Shown one piece after another: positions 46,001-54,747 of a DNA stretch of 64,000 nt. The first letter of the stretch is position 1. Each line of letters begins with the position of its first letter. Made by a program: the position numbers and the translations under genes. A model generated the notes under the pieces. The model saw only the letters and a list, made by a program, of their open reading frames with translations. It had not been told where the DNA came from and ran no database searches. Source of the DNA: Bacteroidota bacterium. Lineage in GTDB: Bacteria; Bacteroidota; Bacteroidia; NS11-12g; UBA955. The DNA lies in assembly GCA_024103355.1 (NCBI GenBank), contig JAGFIU010000053.1:45843-109842 (forward strand), given 5' to 3'.

Positions 46001-47132
46001 AAGCCAAATTGTTGTAAATGGTCATGTTGACTACACAGAACTAGGCACTTATACACTTACATATTCTGCTACTGATGTTCAAGGAAATACATCTACTGAT
46101 CATAGATATGTTTCTGTCGTTGATAGAACTGCTCCTGAATTTATATTCTTGACAGGTGAGCAAATTCAGTTAGGTAGTTTCTGGTATGATCAGACAACTG
46201 TTTCAGATAACTATTGGAAACCAAACCAAATTGACTTTAAGATTGTATATGGTTCTAATGGACCTGTTCAGTGGGATGTTCCGGGTACTTACCCAACAAC
46301 TTATAAAGCAACAGACGGTTCAGGAAATTACTATGAGGTTACAAGAAATTATGTTGTAGGCGATTTTATTGCACCGACTGTAATTCTTAATACTGGTGAT
46401 ACTATTTTGGTTGAAGTAAAAACTCAATATACGAAAGTTAAACCAAGTATTCATGATAACTATTATCCTGTTGCTCAATTATCCATCTCAGAAACCTCAA
46501 ACGTTAACCCTGATGTTTTAGGTTTGTATAAAGAAGAGTATACTGTTTCTGATCCTTCCGGAAATATAAATGTCAAAACTCGCTGGGTTAAGGTTGTTGA
46601 CACCAAAGCTCCAATTATTACGGGTTCAGATTTCTGTTCAAAACCGGGTGTTGAGTTTAACTTAATGACAGGCTTAGCAATAAATGATAATTACTATTCA
46701 GAAGCTGACTTGCTGCCTTTAGTAAGTATTGTTAATTCTAACTTAGATGTTTGGTTTGAAGGAAGATACTATATCACATATAGTGTAACAGATCCTTCCG
46801 GTAATAAATCATTATTCTTCTCTCGTAATGTGGTTATCAATGAAGAATGTGATCTTATAACTAATGTTCCTCAGATAGATGCTTCATCATTCAATTTCAA
46901 TATCTACCCAAATCCTAATACAGGCAAGTTTAGAGTAGATTTTGAAGGTCAAGATGTTGAGCAAGTAGAAGTGATAAATTCTGTAGGAGCAGTTGTGATG
47001 ACTATCGGAATTAATCCAAATGAGAAGAACGTTAATATTGATTTAAGTAATGAATCTGCAGGAATCTTCCTTATCAGATTAACTACTCAAAACGGTAATA
47101 ATTCAACTAAGAAAGTAATAGTAAATAACTAA
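43032..47132 (+). CDS. giant T9SS surface protein 3 (GEVED-PKD-CUB-Ig repeats)
   Basis: A 1366-residue intact paralogue. Start is ATG 43032 or ATG 43038 (the latter gives MKKLLHNKSKF and a signal peptide ending near DLLAQRNG). It has the same order as protein 1: N-terminal GEVED-like (IAWADYNIDYTF, GLSRIRMMTSYY, YGETEDIYINI), PKD-like units, CUB-like domain (44.26-44.62 kb, KIMIWDGDDQSGIALHP, SGSMYIEFDAQAPG), PKD-like units, second GEVED (IDFNSDGSYDASELVL), two DUF5011-like Ig domains (ITLNGDDTIRVEAGSSYTDLG; LTLNGNHIDTIEVNTGAYIDP), diverged Ig-like units, and a T9SS domain (IYPNPNTGKFRVDF, ESAGIFLIRLT). A strong terminator follows. Confidence 0.92.
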   Translation: MNMKKLLHNKSKFSVYATGIFLMFLMGISMDLLAQRNGFFAPWCDAKIYQFTSSKNGTSIEEVWLRQDGRILFHKKPDGFNADPGVSSGWAIPGNIDNIPSEAINLIAGQTYNLQISSDQRDLCCDAPWIAWADYNIDYTFTSDECITPDGKLIPHPGGTANTIYLLDGFNFTVPCDAKPGLSRIRMMTSYYPGYLNANVGCTTNEVYYGETEDIYINIVSPTILKADFVVPDVVWANAPQIIYNKYPRQANYKWDKGFGYDYVGDNYTTVFPGSGKYKVKLRADNCLGFDTIVKTVTVKDIPSIPVANFAANRNRLTEGDEFTLYDLSTYAPYKWDWRITNPSDGNFLLDNSDILRGQSWEGSYYNAVFQIFDAGDYNVSLTSTNVNGPSMSNKAKYIKVSEYTDILLGKGTTQTELGSGRILDGGGINDDYPTGAQGKASFNRLLIKPCGADEITLTIERMLFGNSNHKIMIWDGDDQSGIALHPEDGFKMSNTSTPVSVTAHSGSMYIEFDAQAPGTDEGFIATYETKFGGTSPAIPYFEQVYPKQAYARAEVNFEGEVSNLFGLSQVAWTVDGFEVAPSLINGNSMRYVFVDPGTYKVCLEVQSCTGDSAFCRTVEVVEPTGKTAIDIVTSDDRPAVNQVIALDGIVDKADRFTWQIVPNTFSIYSGNLMGKHPNISFTKPGSYSVSLRAWNSADSAGSVNFIVKNNFIVAVEPCIPSVTDMNEDVSNNNLTVYDDQNNVIFNHTSDGNVGYQSFLTPDDPNINLIFGKTYSVEMGRNSTADTVSRAIFIDFNSDGSYDASELVLHEVKTKNATVSSTFTVPSIDNSYFGTTRLRAIVTYGATDELNPCGPGVLAEYKDYKVTFNRNPIPPVITLNGDDTIRVEAGSSYTDLGATAYDVIDGDITSQIVANTNLDINQAGIYFYKYTVRNSSGVSVQKVRQIYVLYDQTPPVLTLNGNHIDTIEVNTGAYIDPMAIAIDNIDGDITSQIVVNGHVDYTELGTYTLTYSATDVQGNTSTDHRYVSVVDRTAPEFIFLTGEQIQLGSFWYDQTTVSDNYWKPNQIDFKIVYGSNGPVQWDVPGTYPTTYKATDGSGNYYEVTRNYVVGDFIAPTVILNTGDTILVEVKTQYTKVKPSIHDNYYPVAQLSISETSNVNPDVLGLYKEEYTVSDPSGNINVKTRWVKVVDTKAPIITGSDFCSKPGVEFNLMTGLAINDNYYSEADLLPLVSIVNSNLDVWFEGRYYITYSVTDPSGNKSLFFSRNVVINEECDLITNVPQIDASSFNFNIYPNPNTGKFRVDFEGQDVEQVEVINSVGAVVMTIGINPNEKNVNIDLSNESAGIFLIRLTTQNGNNSTKKVIVNN

Positions 47133-47158
47133 ACCTTAACTTCTCTAAATATAAATAA

Positions 47159-47188
47159 AAGCCTCTTGGATTACCAAGAGGCTTTTTT
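47159..47188 (+). terminator. rho-independent terminator, probably bidirectional
   Basis: AAGCCTCTTGG (47159-47169), loop ATTA, CCAAGAGGCTT (47174-47184) and a TTTTTT run. On the minus strand the same hairpin is followed by TTTTATTTAT, so it can also end the leftward cysS-peptidase transcript. Confidence 0.9.
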
Positions 47189-47233
47189 GTTAATTGAGAT
47201 AATTAACAAGGCTGACAATTAATTTTTTTTGCT

Positions 47234-48247
47234 TTATTTCTCTTCGTAGATAACGTGTATCACTGTATTTGTAACAGCACTTAATGTTTCATAGCTTATG
47301 TTACTGATATTATCGTCATGCGTGTGCCAAGTATTTCCAAATCTGCTATAGCTTTCGGGGTCATAATTGATAATGTCTATCATTGGAATTTGTCTGTATT
47401 TCATAACATAATAATGATCGTCAATAATTGCACCTCTTCTTTCAGAGATAAACATCTTTTCATATCCAAGTCTGTATGCAGTGGTCCATACTTTATCAAC
47501 GATATTTTGAGCCATACGCCAAGATTGTTCTTCTATTGCAAACTTTGCGTTTTTTCCTCCAACCATATCCAACAATATTCCGAATTGTGGTAAGTAATTG
47601 GGTTTGTGCGGATTTTGAGCCCAATATTGAGAACCTAAACAATAGCTATCCTCTATCTTTCCGGTAGTATCTCCCCAATCTTCTGCATCAAAGAAGATGA
47701 TATCTACTCCCATAGCCGGCTCGTGCATGGATAATTGACGTGCAATTTCCATCAAAACGCCTACACCGCTTGCTCCATCGTTTGCACCGTCTATGGGTTT
47801 ATGAGGATTATTTTTATCCATTTCGGCAAATGGACGTGTGTCCCAATGTGCTGCAAGCAAAATCCTTTTCTTTTTCTCCGGATAGAATTGGGCTATAATA
47901 TTCCTTATAGGAATGGTCTTATTGTCAAATGTTATTGCAGATGAATTCTGTTCAATGATTTCAGGAGTGCGAGTTGCAAACGATTTTAACTCGGTTACTA
48001 AAAAATTTCCACACAGTTGATGGGCTTTGCTACCCGGTACACGAGGTCCAAAGTCCACTTGTTTTTTTACATAATACAAAACAGAATCTGCATTGATTGT
48101 AGGAACAAAAACAGGTTCTGCAGAAGGTTGACTTACCTCATTTTGTTTAGCACTGCCGGTTGTCTCTGCTTGTTTGGTGTTGCATGAAAGCAATACAGAA
48201 CTTAGTATTAAACTGTAAAGTGCTGATGATATATAGTTTCTTTTCAT
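47234..48247 (-). CDS. M28-family zinc peptidase lipoprotein
   Basis: A 337-residue lipoprotein (lipobox LLSC, C22) with an M28 aminopeptidase / glutaminyl-cyclase-like domain. Zinc-site motifs are visible: LLAAHWDTRPFAE (His), DGANDGASGVGVL (Asp), FFDAEDWGD (Glu), LLDMVGGKNAKF (Asp) and the closing NTWHTHDDN (His). The residues fit both aminopeptidases and bacterial glutaminyl-peptide cyclotransferases, so specificity is open. It acts in the periplasm or at the outer membrane. Its start codon immediately follows the cysS stop, so it is translated from the cysS transcript. Confidence 0.88.
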   Translation of the reverse strand: MKRNYISSALYSLILSSVLLSCNTKQAETTGSAKQNEVSQPSAEPVFVPTINADSVLYYVKKQVDFGPRVPGSKAHQLCGNFLVTELKSFATRTPEIIEQNSSAITFDNKTIPIRNIIAQFYPEKKKRILLAAHWDTRPFAEMDKNNPHKPIDGANDGASGVGVLMEIARQLSMHEPAMGVDIIFFDAEDWGDTTGKIEDSYCLGSQYWAQNPHKPNYLPQFGILLDMVGGKNAKFAIEEQSWRMAQNIVDKVWTTAYRLGYEKMFISERRGAIIDDHYYVMKYRQIPMIDIINYDPESYSRFGNTWHTHDDNISNISYETLSAVTNTVIHVIYEEK

Positions 48248-49720
48248 TTATTTTTTGCTGAAAGTAGTCCCTTCTTTAGAATCCTTTAACTCAATACCCA
48301 AATTACTTAATTGATTGCGGATTTCATCTGATAGTGCATAGTTTTTCTCTGTTTTAGCTTTTGCTCGCAAATGAATTAAGAGTTCTATCAACTCGTTCTC
48401 TTTGTTGTTTGCAGAGGGCATTGCCGTATTTTGCAGTCCCAGTATGTCTGTAACAAAAAGAGGGAAGTGTTTTTTTAAACTATCCAAATCCGACTCATCA
48501 ATTATTTCCAAACCTGCTTTTATAGAATTGATTGCTTTTACCGCATCAAATAAATGCGCGATGAGGATTGGTGTATTCAAATCATCATTCAAAGCATCAT
48601 AGCATTTTTGTTTCCATAAATCCGCATTCCAGCCTTTCCTGGAGGGTTTTAGCTCTTGAAGAGTGTTCATGGCTGTTATTAATCTTTCCAGTCCTTTATC
48701 TGCCGCCTGAAGAGCTTCATTGGAAAAATCTAAAGTTCCTCTATAATGGGCTTGCAGGATAAAAAACTTAAGATTCATTGGACTATAGGCTCTTTCAAGC
48801 AAAGGGTGATTTCCGGTAAAGAAATCTTTTACTAAGATGCCGTTATTAAGTGATTTAGCCATTTTTTGACCATTGATAGTAATCATATTGTGATGAACCC
48901 AATATTTGGCAGGAGTATGACCTGTGCAGCCTTTGCTTTGTGCGATTTCACTTTCGTGGTGAGGAAAGAGCAAATCCATACCGCCACCATGAATATCAAA
49001 TTGTTCTCCGAGATATTTTTTACTCATGGCAGAACACTCAATATGCCAACCCGGAAATCCTTCTCCCCAAGGTGATGGCCATTTCATAATATGGTTTTTG
49101 TCTGCTTTTTTCCAAAGAGCAAAATCATTTGGACTGCGCTTTTCTTCTTGACCTTCTAAAGTTCTTCTGGAAGAACCGGCAAGTAGTTCTTCTGTTATCC
49201 TTCCGGATAGTTCACCATATTGATAGTTTTTACTGTATGCGCTTACATCAAAATAAACAGAGCCGTGAGATTCATAAGCATATCCTTTTTCTATCAATGT
49301 CTCTATCATGCTAATCTGTTCTATAATATGGCCACTGGCACGAGGTTCAATACCTGCTGGAAGAACGTTCAGAGAGTTGAGCATACTGTGATAGCTGTAG
49401 GTGTATTTTTGAGCTATTTCCATTGGTTCCAACTTTTCCAAAATCGCTTTTTTAAGGATTTTGTCATCGCCATCATCGCTATCATCTGTGAGATGACCTA
49501 CATCTGTAATATTTCTTACAAACCGAACTTTGTAACCTAAATGCAGGAGATATCTGTTCAAAATATCAAATGTAACCGGACCTCTAACATGCCCTAAATG
49601 AGGTTCACCATAAACGGTAGGGCCGCATAGATAAATGCCTACAAAAGGAGCTGCAATAGGTTCAAACACCTCTGTCTTGCGGGTTAGTGTATTGTAAATA
49701 TTTAATTTGCTACTTGACAT
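48248..49720 (-). CDS. cysS: cysteinyl-tRNA synthetase
   Basis: Class I synthetase of 490 residues. [17 protein letters not shown] carries the first zinc cysteine and the HIGH-like [14 protein letters not shown] and [13 protein letters not shown] supply other zinc ligands. The KMSKS motif is KMAKSLNN, a common variant. The C-terminal helical domain (about 350-490) ends with [34 protein letters not shown]. First gene of a two-gene transcript with the M28 peptidase. Confidence 0.97.
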   Translation of the reverse strand: MSSSKLNIYNTLTRKTEVFEPIAAPFVGIYLCGPTVYGEPHLGHVRGPVTFDILNRYLLHLGYKVRFVRNITDVGHLTDDSDDGDDKILKKAILEKLEPMEIAQKYTYSYHSMLNSLNVLPAGIEPRASGHIIEQISMIETLIEKGYAYESHGSVYFDVSAYSKNYQYGELSGRITEELLAGSSRRTLEGQEEKRSPNDFALWKKADKNHIMKWPSPWGEGFPGWHIECSAMSKKYLGEQFDIHGGGMDLLFPHHESEIAQSKGCTGHTPAKYWVHHNMITINGQKMAKSLNNGILVKDFFTGNHPLLERAYSPMNLKFFILQAHYRGTLDFSNEALQAADKGLERLITAMNTLQELKPSRKGWNADLWKQKCYDALNDDLNTPILIAHLFDAVKAINSIKAGLEIIDESDLDSLKKHFPLFVTDILGLQNTAMPSANNKENELIELLIHLRAKAKTEKNYALSDEIRNQLSNLGIELKDSKEGTTFSKK

Positions 49721-49730
49721 AAACGGAGAG

Positions 49731-49738
49731 CAAAAGTA
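49731..49738 (-). promoter_or_regulatory. -7 box of cysS
   Basis: The minus strand reads TACTTTTG, 10 nt upstream of the cysS ATG (49720). Confidence 0.5.
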
Positions 49739-49825
49739 AGGGTTTGATTAAGGAAAACGAAACAATACAACAGAATGTGTACTGATAATAGAATGATAGA
49801 CTCTCGAACAAATATAAATTCTATC

Positions 49826-50803
49826 TTACAAAAATCCTTTTGCCCTCATCCAATCATCATTGAAAGCTTTGCCAACATACCTGCTTCCGTGGTCGTGAAA
49901 AAGAACAACCACAATATCATCCGGTCTGAGCAGGTCTTTCATTTGAATAAGTCCGGCAATGGCGCTGCCCGCTGAATTTCCGGCTATAATTCCCTCTTCT
50001 CTTGCAAGTCGTCTTTGATAAACCAAACCGTCTTTGTCAGTAACTTTTTCAAAATGGTCAATAACACTAAAGTCAACACATTCTGGGATAATATCTTCTC
50101 CTATTCCTTCTGTAATGTACGGATGAACTTCTTTTGGGTCAAAAATGCCGGTTTCATGGTATTTCTTTAGTGCAGAGCCATAAGTGTCTATACCCCAAAT
50201 CTTAATATTTGGATTCTTTTCTTTCAGGTATCTTCCCACTCCGGAAATTGTTCCTCCTGTTCCGACCCCAACCACAAAATGAGTGATTTTACCATCTGTT
50301 TGTTTCCAAATTTCAGGGCCGGTACTCTCATAGTGTGCCTGCACATTGCTTTGATTGTTGTATTGATTTGCATAAAAAGCATTAGGAGTTTCCTCACTCA
50401 ATCTCTTTGAAACAGAATAATATGAACGAGGATCTTCGGGTGCAACATCAGTTGGACACACAATTACTTCGGCACCTACAGCTCGAAGCAAATCTGCTTT
50501 CTCTTTGGATTGTTTGTCTGTAGTAACAAAAATGGATTTATAACCTTTGATGACACCAGCTATTGCAAGTCCCATACCGGTATTTCCACTTGTCCCTTCT
50601 ACTATTGTTCCACCGGGTTTTAGAAGTTCTTTAGCTTCGGCATCTTCAATGATTTTGAGTGCCATACGGTCTTTAACAGAATTGCCGGGATTTGTGCTTT
50701 CTATTTTTGCTAAGACCAAAGCAGGAACTTCAGCAGTAATTTTATTCAACTTTACTAAAGGAGTGTTCCCAATAGTACCGAGTATGTTTGAGAAATATTG
50801 CAT
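49826..50803 (-). CDS. PLP-dependent cystathionine beta-synthase / cysteine synthase
   Basis: Fold-type II PLP enzyme of 325 residues from ATG 50803; the longer frame from TTG 50812 overlaps the -7 box. The PLP lysine is in NPGNSVKDRMAL, the substrate loop in EGTSGNTGMGLA, and the phosphate loop in VGTGGTISGVGRYL. The variants NVQAHYESTGPEIWKQT and EGIGEDIIPECVDFSVID resemble the catalytic core of cystathionine beta-synthases more than CysK. No heme or C-terminal CBS domains are present. It makes either cystathionine from serine and homocysteine or cysteine from O-acetylserine. Confidence 0.88.
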   Translation of the reverse strand: MQYFSNILGTIGNTPLVKLNKITAEVPALVLAKIESTNPGNSVKDRMALKIIEDAEAKELLKPGGTIVEGTSGNTGMGLAIAGVIKGYKSIFVTTDKQSKEKADLLRAVGAEVIVCPTDVAPEDPRSYYSVSKRLSEETPNAFYANQYNNQSNVQAHYESTGPEIWKQTDGKITHFVVGVGTGGTISGVGRYLKEKNPNIKIWGIDTYGSALKKYHETGIFDPKEVHPYITEGIGEDIIPECVDFSVIDHFEKVTDKDGLVYQRRLAREEGIIAGNSAGSAIAGLIQMKDLLRPDDIVVVLFHDHGSRYVGKAFNDDWMRAKGFL

Positions 50804-50809
50804 TGGCAG

Positions 50810-50817
50810 CAAAAATA
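50810..50817 (-). promoter_or_regulatory. -7 box of the PLP synthase gene
   Basis: The minus strand reads TATTTTTG, 6 nt from the ATG at 50803. It rules out the longer TTG start and implies a leaderless mRNA. Confidence 0.5.
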
Positions 50818-51035
50818 GCTTTAATCTGATTAATAAAAGTCCAATGCGTATTGGAAAATAATCTAACGCGTAAGCTTAAAATGGTTATGTAATGTTAATC
50901 TACAATGAGAACTCGAGATAATTTAGTTATCGGACAAAGGAAAATTGAAAAAATATAATGGCTTGTTTTTTTGAAAATACATAAACCCTTTCCCCCGCCT
51001 CAAATCAATTTCTCTCTCCCTGAGTGTTTTTAAGT

Positions 51036-51043
51036 TATTTTCG
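51036..51043 (+). promoter_or_regulatory. candidate -7 box of pheT
   Basis: TATTTTCG followed by C, as at leuS. It is 33 nt upstream of the pheT ATG (51077). Confidence 0.4.
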
Positions 51044-51076
51044 CAGACTTAAAATTAACAAGAACAAACAGACCCG

Positions 51077-52876
51077 ATGAAGATATCCTACAATCAGTTA
51101 TTGCAATATATTTCACCAGAAGTTTCATTTGAAAAAATCTCTGAACTGCTTACCAATTGCGGATTAGAGGTAGAAGGTACAGAGAAGTTTGAATCTGTGA
51201 AAGGAAGTTTAAAAGGACTTGTTACAGGTTTGGTTGTGAGCAAGGAAAAACATCCAAATGCGGATAAGCTTTCACTGACTAAGGTTGATATAGGAACAGG
51301 TGAACACTTGTCTATTGTTTGTGGTGCTCCCAATGTGGAAGCAGGTCAGAAAGTAATTGTAGCACCTGTTGGCACAACGATATTTCCACTCAAAGGAGAG
51401 CCATTTACCATTGCCAAAGCAAAAATAAGAGGAGAAGAATCTCAGGGGATGATTTGTGCGGAAGATGAAATAGGATTGGGTGAAAGCCATGATGGAATTA
51501 TGGTTTTGCCCGGGGATACCCAAATTGGAATTCCGGCTAAAAATCTATTTAAAATCACTGAAGATACTATTATCGAAATCGGTTTGACAGCAAACAGAGG
51601 TGATGCGGCTTCACACTTGGGAACAGCAAGGGACATTTCCGCATTACTGGATATTCCGCTTAATAAACCTCAAATATCAAAGCCGACTTACACGCAAGCA
51701 ACTCCAATTAAAGTTTTGGTTAAAAATCCGGAATTTTGTCCCAGATACAGCGGTGTTTATATTAAAAATGTCAAAGTAAAAGAAAGTCCCGAATGGCTTA
51801 AAAACTTCTTGAAATCAATAGGACTGAATCCTAAAAATAATTTGGTTGATATCAGCAATTTTGTATTACACGCAGTCGGTCAGCCTCTTCATGCTTTTGA
51901 TGCAGACAAAATAAAAGGTTCAGAGATTATAGTTAAACCCGCTCAAAAAGACAGTGAGTTTGTTTGCCTTGATGGAGAAGTCAGAAAGCTGAATGGGAGT
52001 GAGCTGATGATTTGGGATGCAGAACAACCTATTGCTATGGCAGGTGTTATGGGCGGTTTAGATTCTGCTGTGAGCAGTAATACACAAAATATTTTTATAG
52101 AAAGTGCATACTTCGAACCGGGAATAGTCCGCAAATCGGCAAAGGCACACGCATTGAACACAGATTCTTCCTTCCGTTTTGAACGAGGGACCGATCCGCA
52201 AGGCACTGTCACTGCTTTGGAGCTTGCAATCAGCCTTATCCTTGAACTTGCCGGTGGTGAAGTTGCATCTGCACTTACCGACATTGTAAGCAACGAACAT
52301 CTTCCTAAAAATGCGGAAGTTTTTGTTCGCAAGTCTGAAATAAAAAGAGTCTGCGGAATCGAAATCCCGGACGAAAGAGTGACTGCCATACTTTCAAGAT
52401 TGGAAATTGAAATTAAAAATGTTTCAACAGAAGGCTGGCAAGTTTCTGTGCCGGCATTCAAATCAGATGTAACACGCGAGGTTGATGTAATTGAAGAAAT
52501 TATCAGAATTTATGGCTTTGACCATATTCCGCTTAATGAAAAAATGCATATCTCTTTACCTCAGGCACTTGGTCACACCGACAAAGTAATTGGGAAAAAA
52601 GAGAGAATTGCATTTTACTTGCGTAGTCACGGTTTCCATGAAATGCAGGCAAATTCAATGACCAAGGAAAAGTACTTCAATCCGCAGGACGAAGGAGTAA
52701 TCAGCCTTAAAAACCCTTTGTCAAGCGACCTTGGTGTTATGAGACAATCCTTGATTCCCGGTGCGTTAGAATCCGTAGCATACAACCAAGAAAGGAAAGA
52801 GGACAGTATTCTGCTTTTTGAAATTGGAAAATCATACAGAAAGAAAGAAGATAAAAAGTTCGTAGAAAGCAATTAG
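51077..52876 (+). CDS. pheT: phenylalanyl-tRNA synthetase beta subunit, N-terminal part (in-frame amber at codon 600)
   Basis: First 599 residues of PheT: N-terminal EMAP-like tRNA-binding domain (about 40-150: LVVSKEKHPNADKLSLTKVDIG, SIVCGAPNV), B3/4 editing domain (about 210-390: NNLVDISNFVLHAVGQPLHAFDADKI), B5 domain (about 400-475) and the start of the catalytic-like core (EEIIRIYGFDHIPLNEKM, LKNPLSSDLGVMRQSLIPG). Codon 600 is TAG (52874-52876), after DKKFVESN. The very next codons continue the protein in the same frame, so this is a single nonsense codon rather than a true end. Normal PheT needs the missing part. Either the sequence has an error, TAG is read through, or the two pieces work together. 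Confidence 0.88.
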   Translation: MKISYNQLLQYISPEVSFEKISELLTNCGLEVEGTEKFESVKGSLKGLVTGLVVSKEKHPNADKLSLTKVDIGTGEHLSIVCGAPNVEAGQKVIVAPVGTTIFPLKGEPFTIAKAKIRGEESQGMICAEDEIGLGESHDGIMVLPGDTQIGIPAKNLFKITEDTIIEIGLTANRGDAASHLGTARDISALLDIPLNKPQISKPTYTQATPIKVLVKNPEFCPRYSGVYIKNVKVKESPEWLKNFLKSIGLNPKNNLVDISNFVLHAVGQPLHAFDADKIKGSEIIVKPAQKDSEFVCLDGEVRKLNGSELMIWDAEQPIAMAGVMGGLDSAVSSNTQNIFIESAYFEPGIVRKSAKAHALNTDSSFRFERGTDPQGTVTALELAISLILELAGGEVASALTDIVSNEHLPKNAEVFVRKSEIKRVCGIEIPDERVTAILSRLEIEIKNVSTEGWQVSVPAFKSDVTREVDVIEEIIRIYGFDHIPLNEKMHISLPQALGHTDKVIGKKERIAFYLRSHGFHEMQANSMTKEKYFNPQDEGVISLKNPLSSDLGVMRQSLIPGALESVAYNQERKEDSILLFEIGKSYRKKEDKKFVESN

Positions 52877-53440
52877 TTGTGTATCACACCTTCGGGCAAT
52901 ACACATCCGGAGAGTTGGGAAAACAAAACACAAAAGTCTGATTATTATTTCTTAAAAAGAATCTTAGCGGGCATGGCACAACAGCTTGGACTTACTGAAA
53001 TATCAGAAAAAACAGGATTGGTTTCAATGGGTGAGCCCAAACCGGAATGGATGAAGATAGCAGACTGCAAAGCACCGGTCGTTTGTGCTGAAATCAATTT
53101 GGACAAGTTATTAAACAACTCATTGAAACATCAATTTGTTTTGCAAGAGTTACCCAAATTTCCGAGTGTACGCAGAGATTTAAGCCTTGTGATAGACAAG
53201 CAGGTAAGCTTTGAACAAATAAGCCAAATTGCCAATAAAACAGAACGCAAGCTTTTGAAAGAAATGTTTGTTTTTGATGTATTTGAAGGCAAACCTTTGC
53301 CTGAAGGTAAAAAATCATATTCCGTTGCTTTTATGCTTCAAGACAAAGAAAAAACCATGAGTGACAAGCAGATTGACAGCATCATGGAGCGATTAATGTC
53401 AAATTTTGAAAAAGAAATAGGTGCAGATATCAGAAAATGA
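52877..53440 (+). CDS. pheT: phenylalanyl-tRNA synthetase beta subunit, C-terminal part
   Basis: In-frame continuation of pheT after the amber codon: the end of the core domain (LCITPSGNTHPESWENKTQKSDYYFLKRIL) and the full C-terminal FDX-ACB anticodon-binding domain (about 90-187 of this piece: LPKFPSVRRDLSLVIDKQVSFEQI to MERLMSNFEKEIGADIRK). Both parts together make 787 codons plus the amber, close to the usual ~800. The first codon after the TAG is TTG, a possible but weak re-initiation start with no clear ribosome-binding site. The sequence is well conserved with no other damage, which argues against an old pseudogene. Confidence 0.85.
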   Translation: MCITPSGNTHPESWENKTQKSDYYFLKRILAGMAQQLGLTEISEKTGLVSMGEPKPEWMKIADCKAPVVCAEINLDKLLNNSLKHQFVLQELPKFPSVRRDLSLVIDKQVSFEQISQIANKTERKLLKEMFVFDVFEGKPLPEGKKSYSVAFMLQDKEKTMSDKQIDSIMERLMSNFEKEIGADIRK

Positions 53441-53735
53441 GTTTGAAGAATTGCAGGCAAAGGTTCAAACCATGCTTGAAGCCCTTAGCAGAACAAGGGA
53501 GGGAATTACTTTGCTCAAGAATGAAAACAATGCACTAAAGGAAGAAATTGCACATCTGAATAAACTTATTCGCATACAAAAGAATTCCATTAAGGACTTG
53601 GAGGAAAATCTAAAATCAAAGAAAATTGCTAATCTTTTGAGTAAGAAGGACAAAACCTCCGCAAAGCATACACTCAATAGCTTAATAGATGAAGTTGAAA
53701 GATGTATTAAGCTTGTACATGCAATGAGCAATTGA
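53421..53735 (+). CDS. small coiled-coil protein downstream of pheT
   Basis: A 104-residue, mostly helical protein from GTG 53421, overlapping the end of pheT by 20 nt. Residues 5-80 form a coiled coil (MLEALSRTREGITLLKNENNALKEEIAHLNKLIRIQKNSIKDLEENLKSKKI) and the end is TLNSLIDEVERCIKLVHAM. From memory, Bacteroidota commonly have such a gene between pheT and zapA; here no zapA follows. A role in division like ZapB is possible but not shown. Confidence 0.75.
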   Translation: MQISENEFEELQAKVQTMLEALSRTREGITLLKNENNALKEEIAHLNKLIRIQKNSIKDLEENLKSKKIANLLSKKDKTSAKHTLNSLIDEVERCIKLVHAMSN

Positions 53736-53946
53736 CAGCAACTTAAAATGCTAAAAGAGGAATACTGAAACAAAGTTTAAGACCTTGAACTTACTGTTAG
53801 GACTATTGAGAATCAATAGAACCCAAAAGATAACACCACAAATTTTTCGACTTCCTAAATAGAGCTACACGTTTAGAAATATTACCGGTAACTATAAATA
53901 CTTTAAATGTTTGCTTAATAACTCTTGAGTAAATTCATTAGGTGAG

Positions 53947-54747
53947 CTATTCCACAATAACCTTTTTGAAATAATGCTGTTGGTCAGTTATAATGGTAAG
54001 AATATAAACACCTTTTGATAGGCTCTCGATGTTGATTGTTTTTTCAAAAATACCGTTTTGCACCAATCTTCCACTTAAATCCTTGATTGTATATTGAGAA
54101 GCTTCAATACCTGATACTGTAATTTGGGAAGAAGTAGGATTAGGAAAAATTTTTATAGCAGAAATAAATTCATCTTTATTAACACCCGAACTTCTGTAAT
54201 CCCTATAATAATATGCTCTTATTTTATAGCTATTTGAGAAAATGCCAAAACCGTATTCAGAGTTTTTAAATAACAACATTCCCGGTATAATATTATCCTC
54301 CGGCAAATAAAAGTCCATCCAAGAAGTCCCATAGTCTTTTGATATAATTAGGGGGTCATTAGTATAACCGGTAATAATATAGAAGCCTTCTACTTTTGAA
54401 GTGGATTTGGCAGAGCAAATTAAATAGAATCCAAACGTATTTGAATAATTATCGTATGGTAAGTTAATTTGATTAAACGTAACTCCGCCATCTTCTGTCT
54501 TAAAAAAAATATTATTGTGATTTCCATATCTTTCTTTAACGACAACTATTCCGTTCATTGAATCCAAAAATGCTAAATCAACCACTTCAAAATATTGACT
54601 TGAATCCCATGTATATTCTTCTATTTTATTCCCATAATCATTAATTATAAGCATTTTATTTAAACTCTTAGGATGTTGTAAAAATATCTTGTCATCAACA
54701 ACATCATATTTATGATATCCTATAATTTGACCTTTTATTATCGCCAT
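53947..54747 (-). pseudogene. Asp-box T9SS protein, 3' fragment (frameshifted)
   Basis: C-terminal ~266 residues of a secreted protein. It has Asp-box (BNR-like) motifs FFKTEDGGVTFNQI and ISKDYGTSWMDF and a T9SS type A domain (IFPNPTSSQITVSG, SLSKGVYILTII). The ATG at 54747 is probably fortuitous. The frame joins that of the upstream fragment if one A is removed from the AAAA run at 54733-54736 (TTTT on the plus strand). No signal peptide of its own. Confidence 0.8.

Noticed and set aside
51943..52461. 172-residue minus-strand ORF inside pheT
   Set aside because: Antisense shadow of a conserved essential gene with Ser-rich composition.
52874..52876. TAG recoded as a sense codon (pyrrolysine or similar)
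   Set aside because: TAG ends alaS and the TonB receptor gene at proper family lengths, and no system for recoding is seen. One amber in pheT is better explained by mutation, suppression or error.
53736..53946. 6S RNA or zapA after the pheT-linked coiled-coil gene
   Set aside because: I looked because of the usual Bacteroidota gene order, but found no ORF and no convincing long hairpin structure by eye in these ~210 bases.
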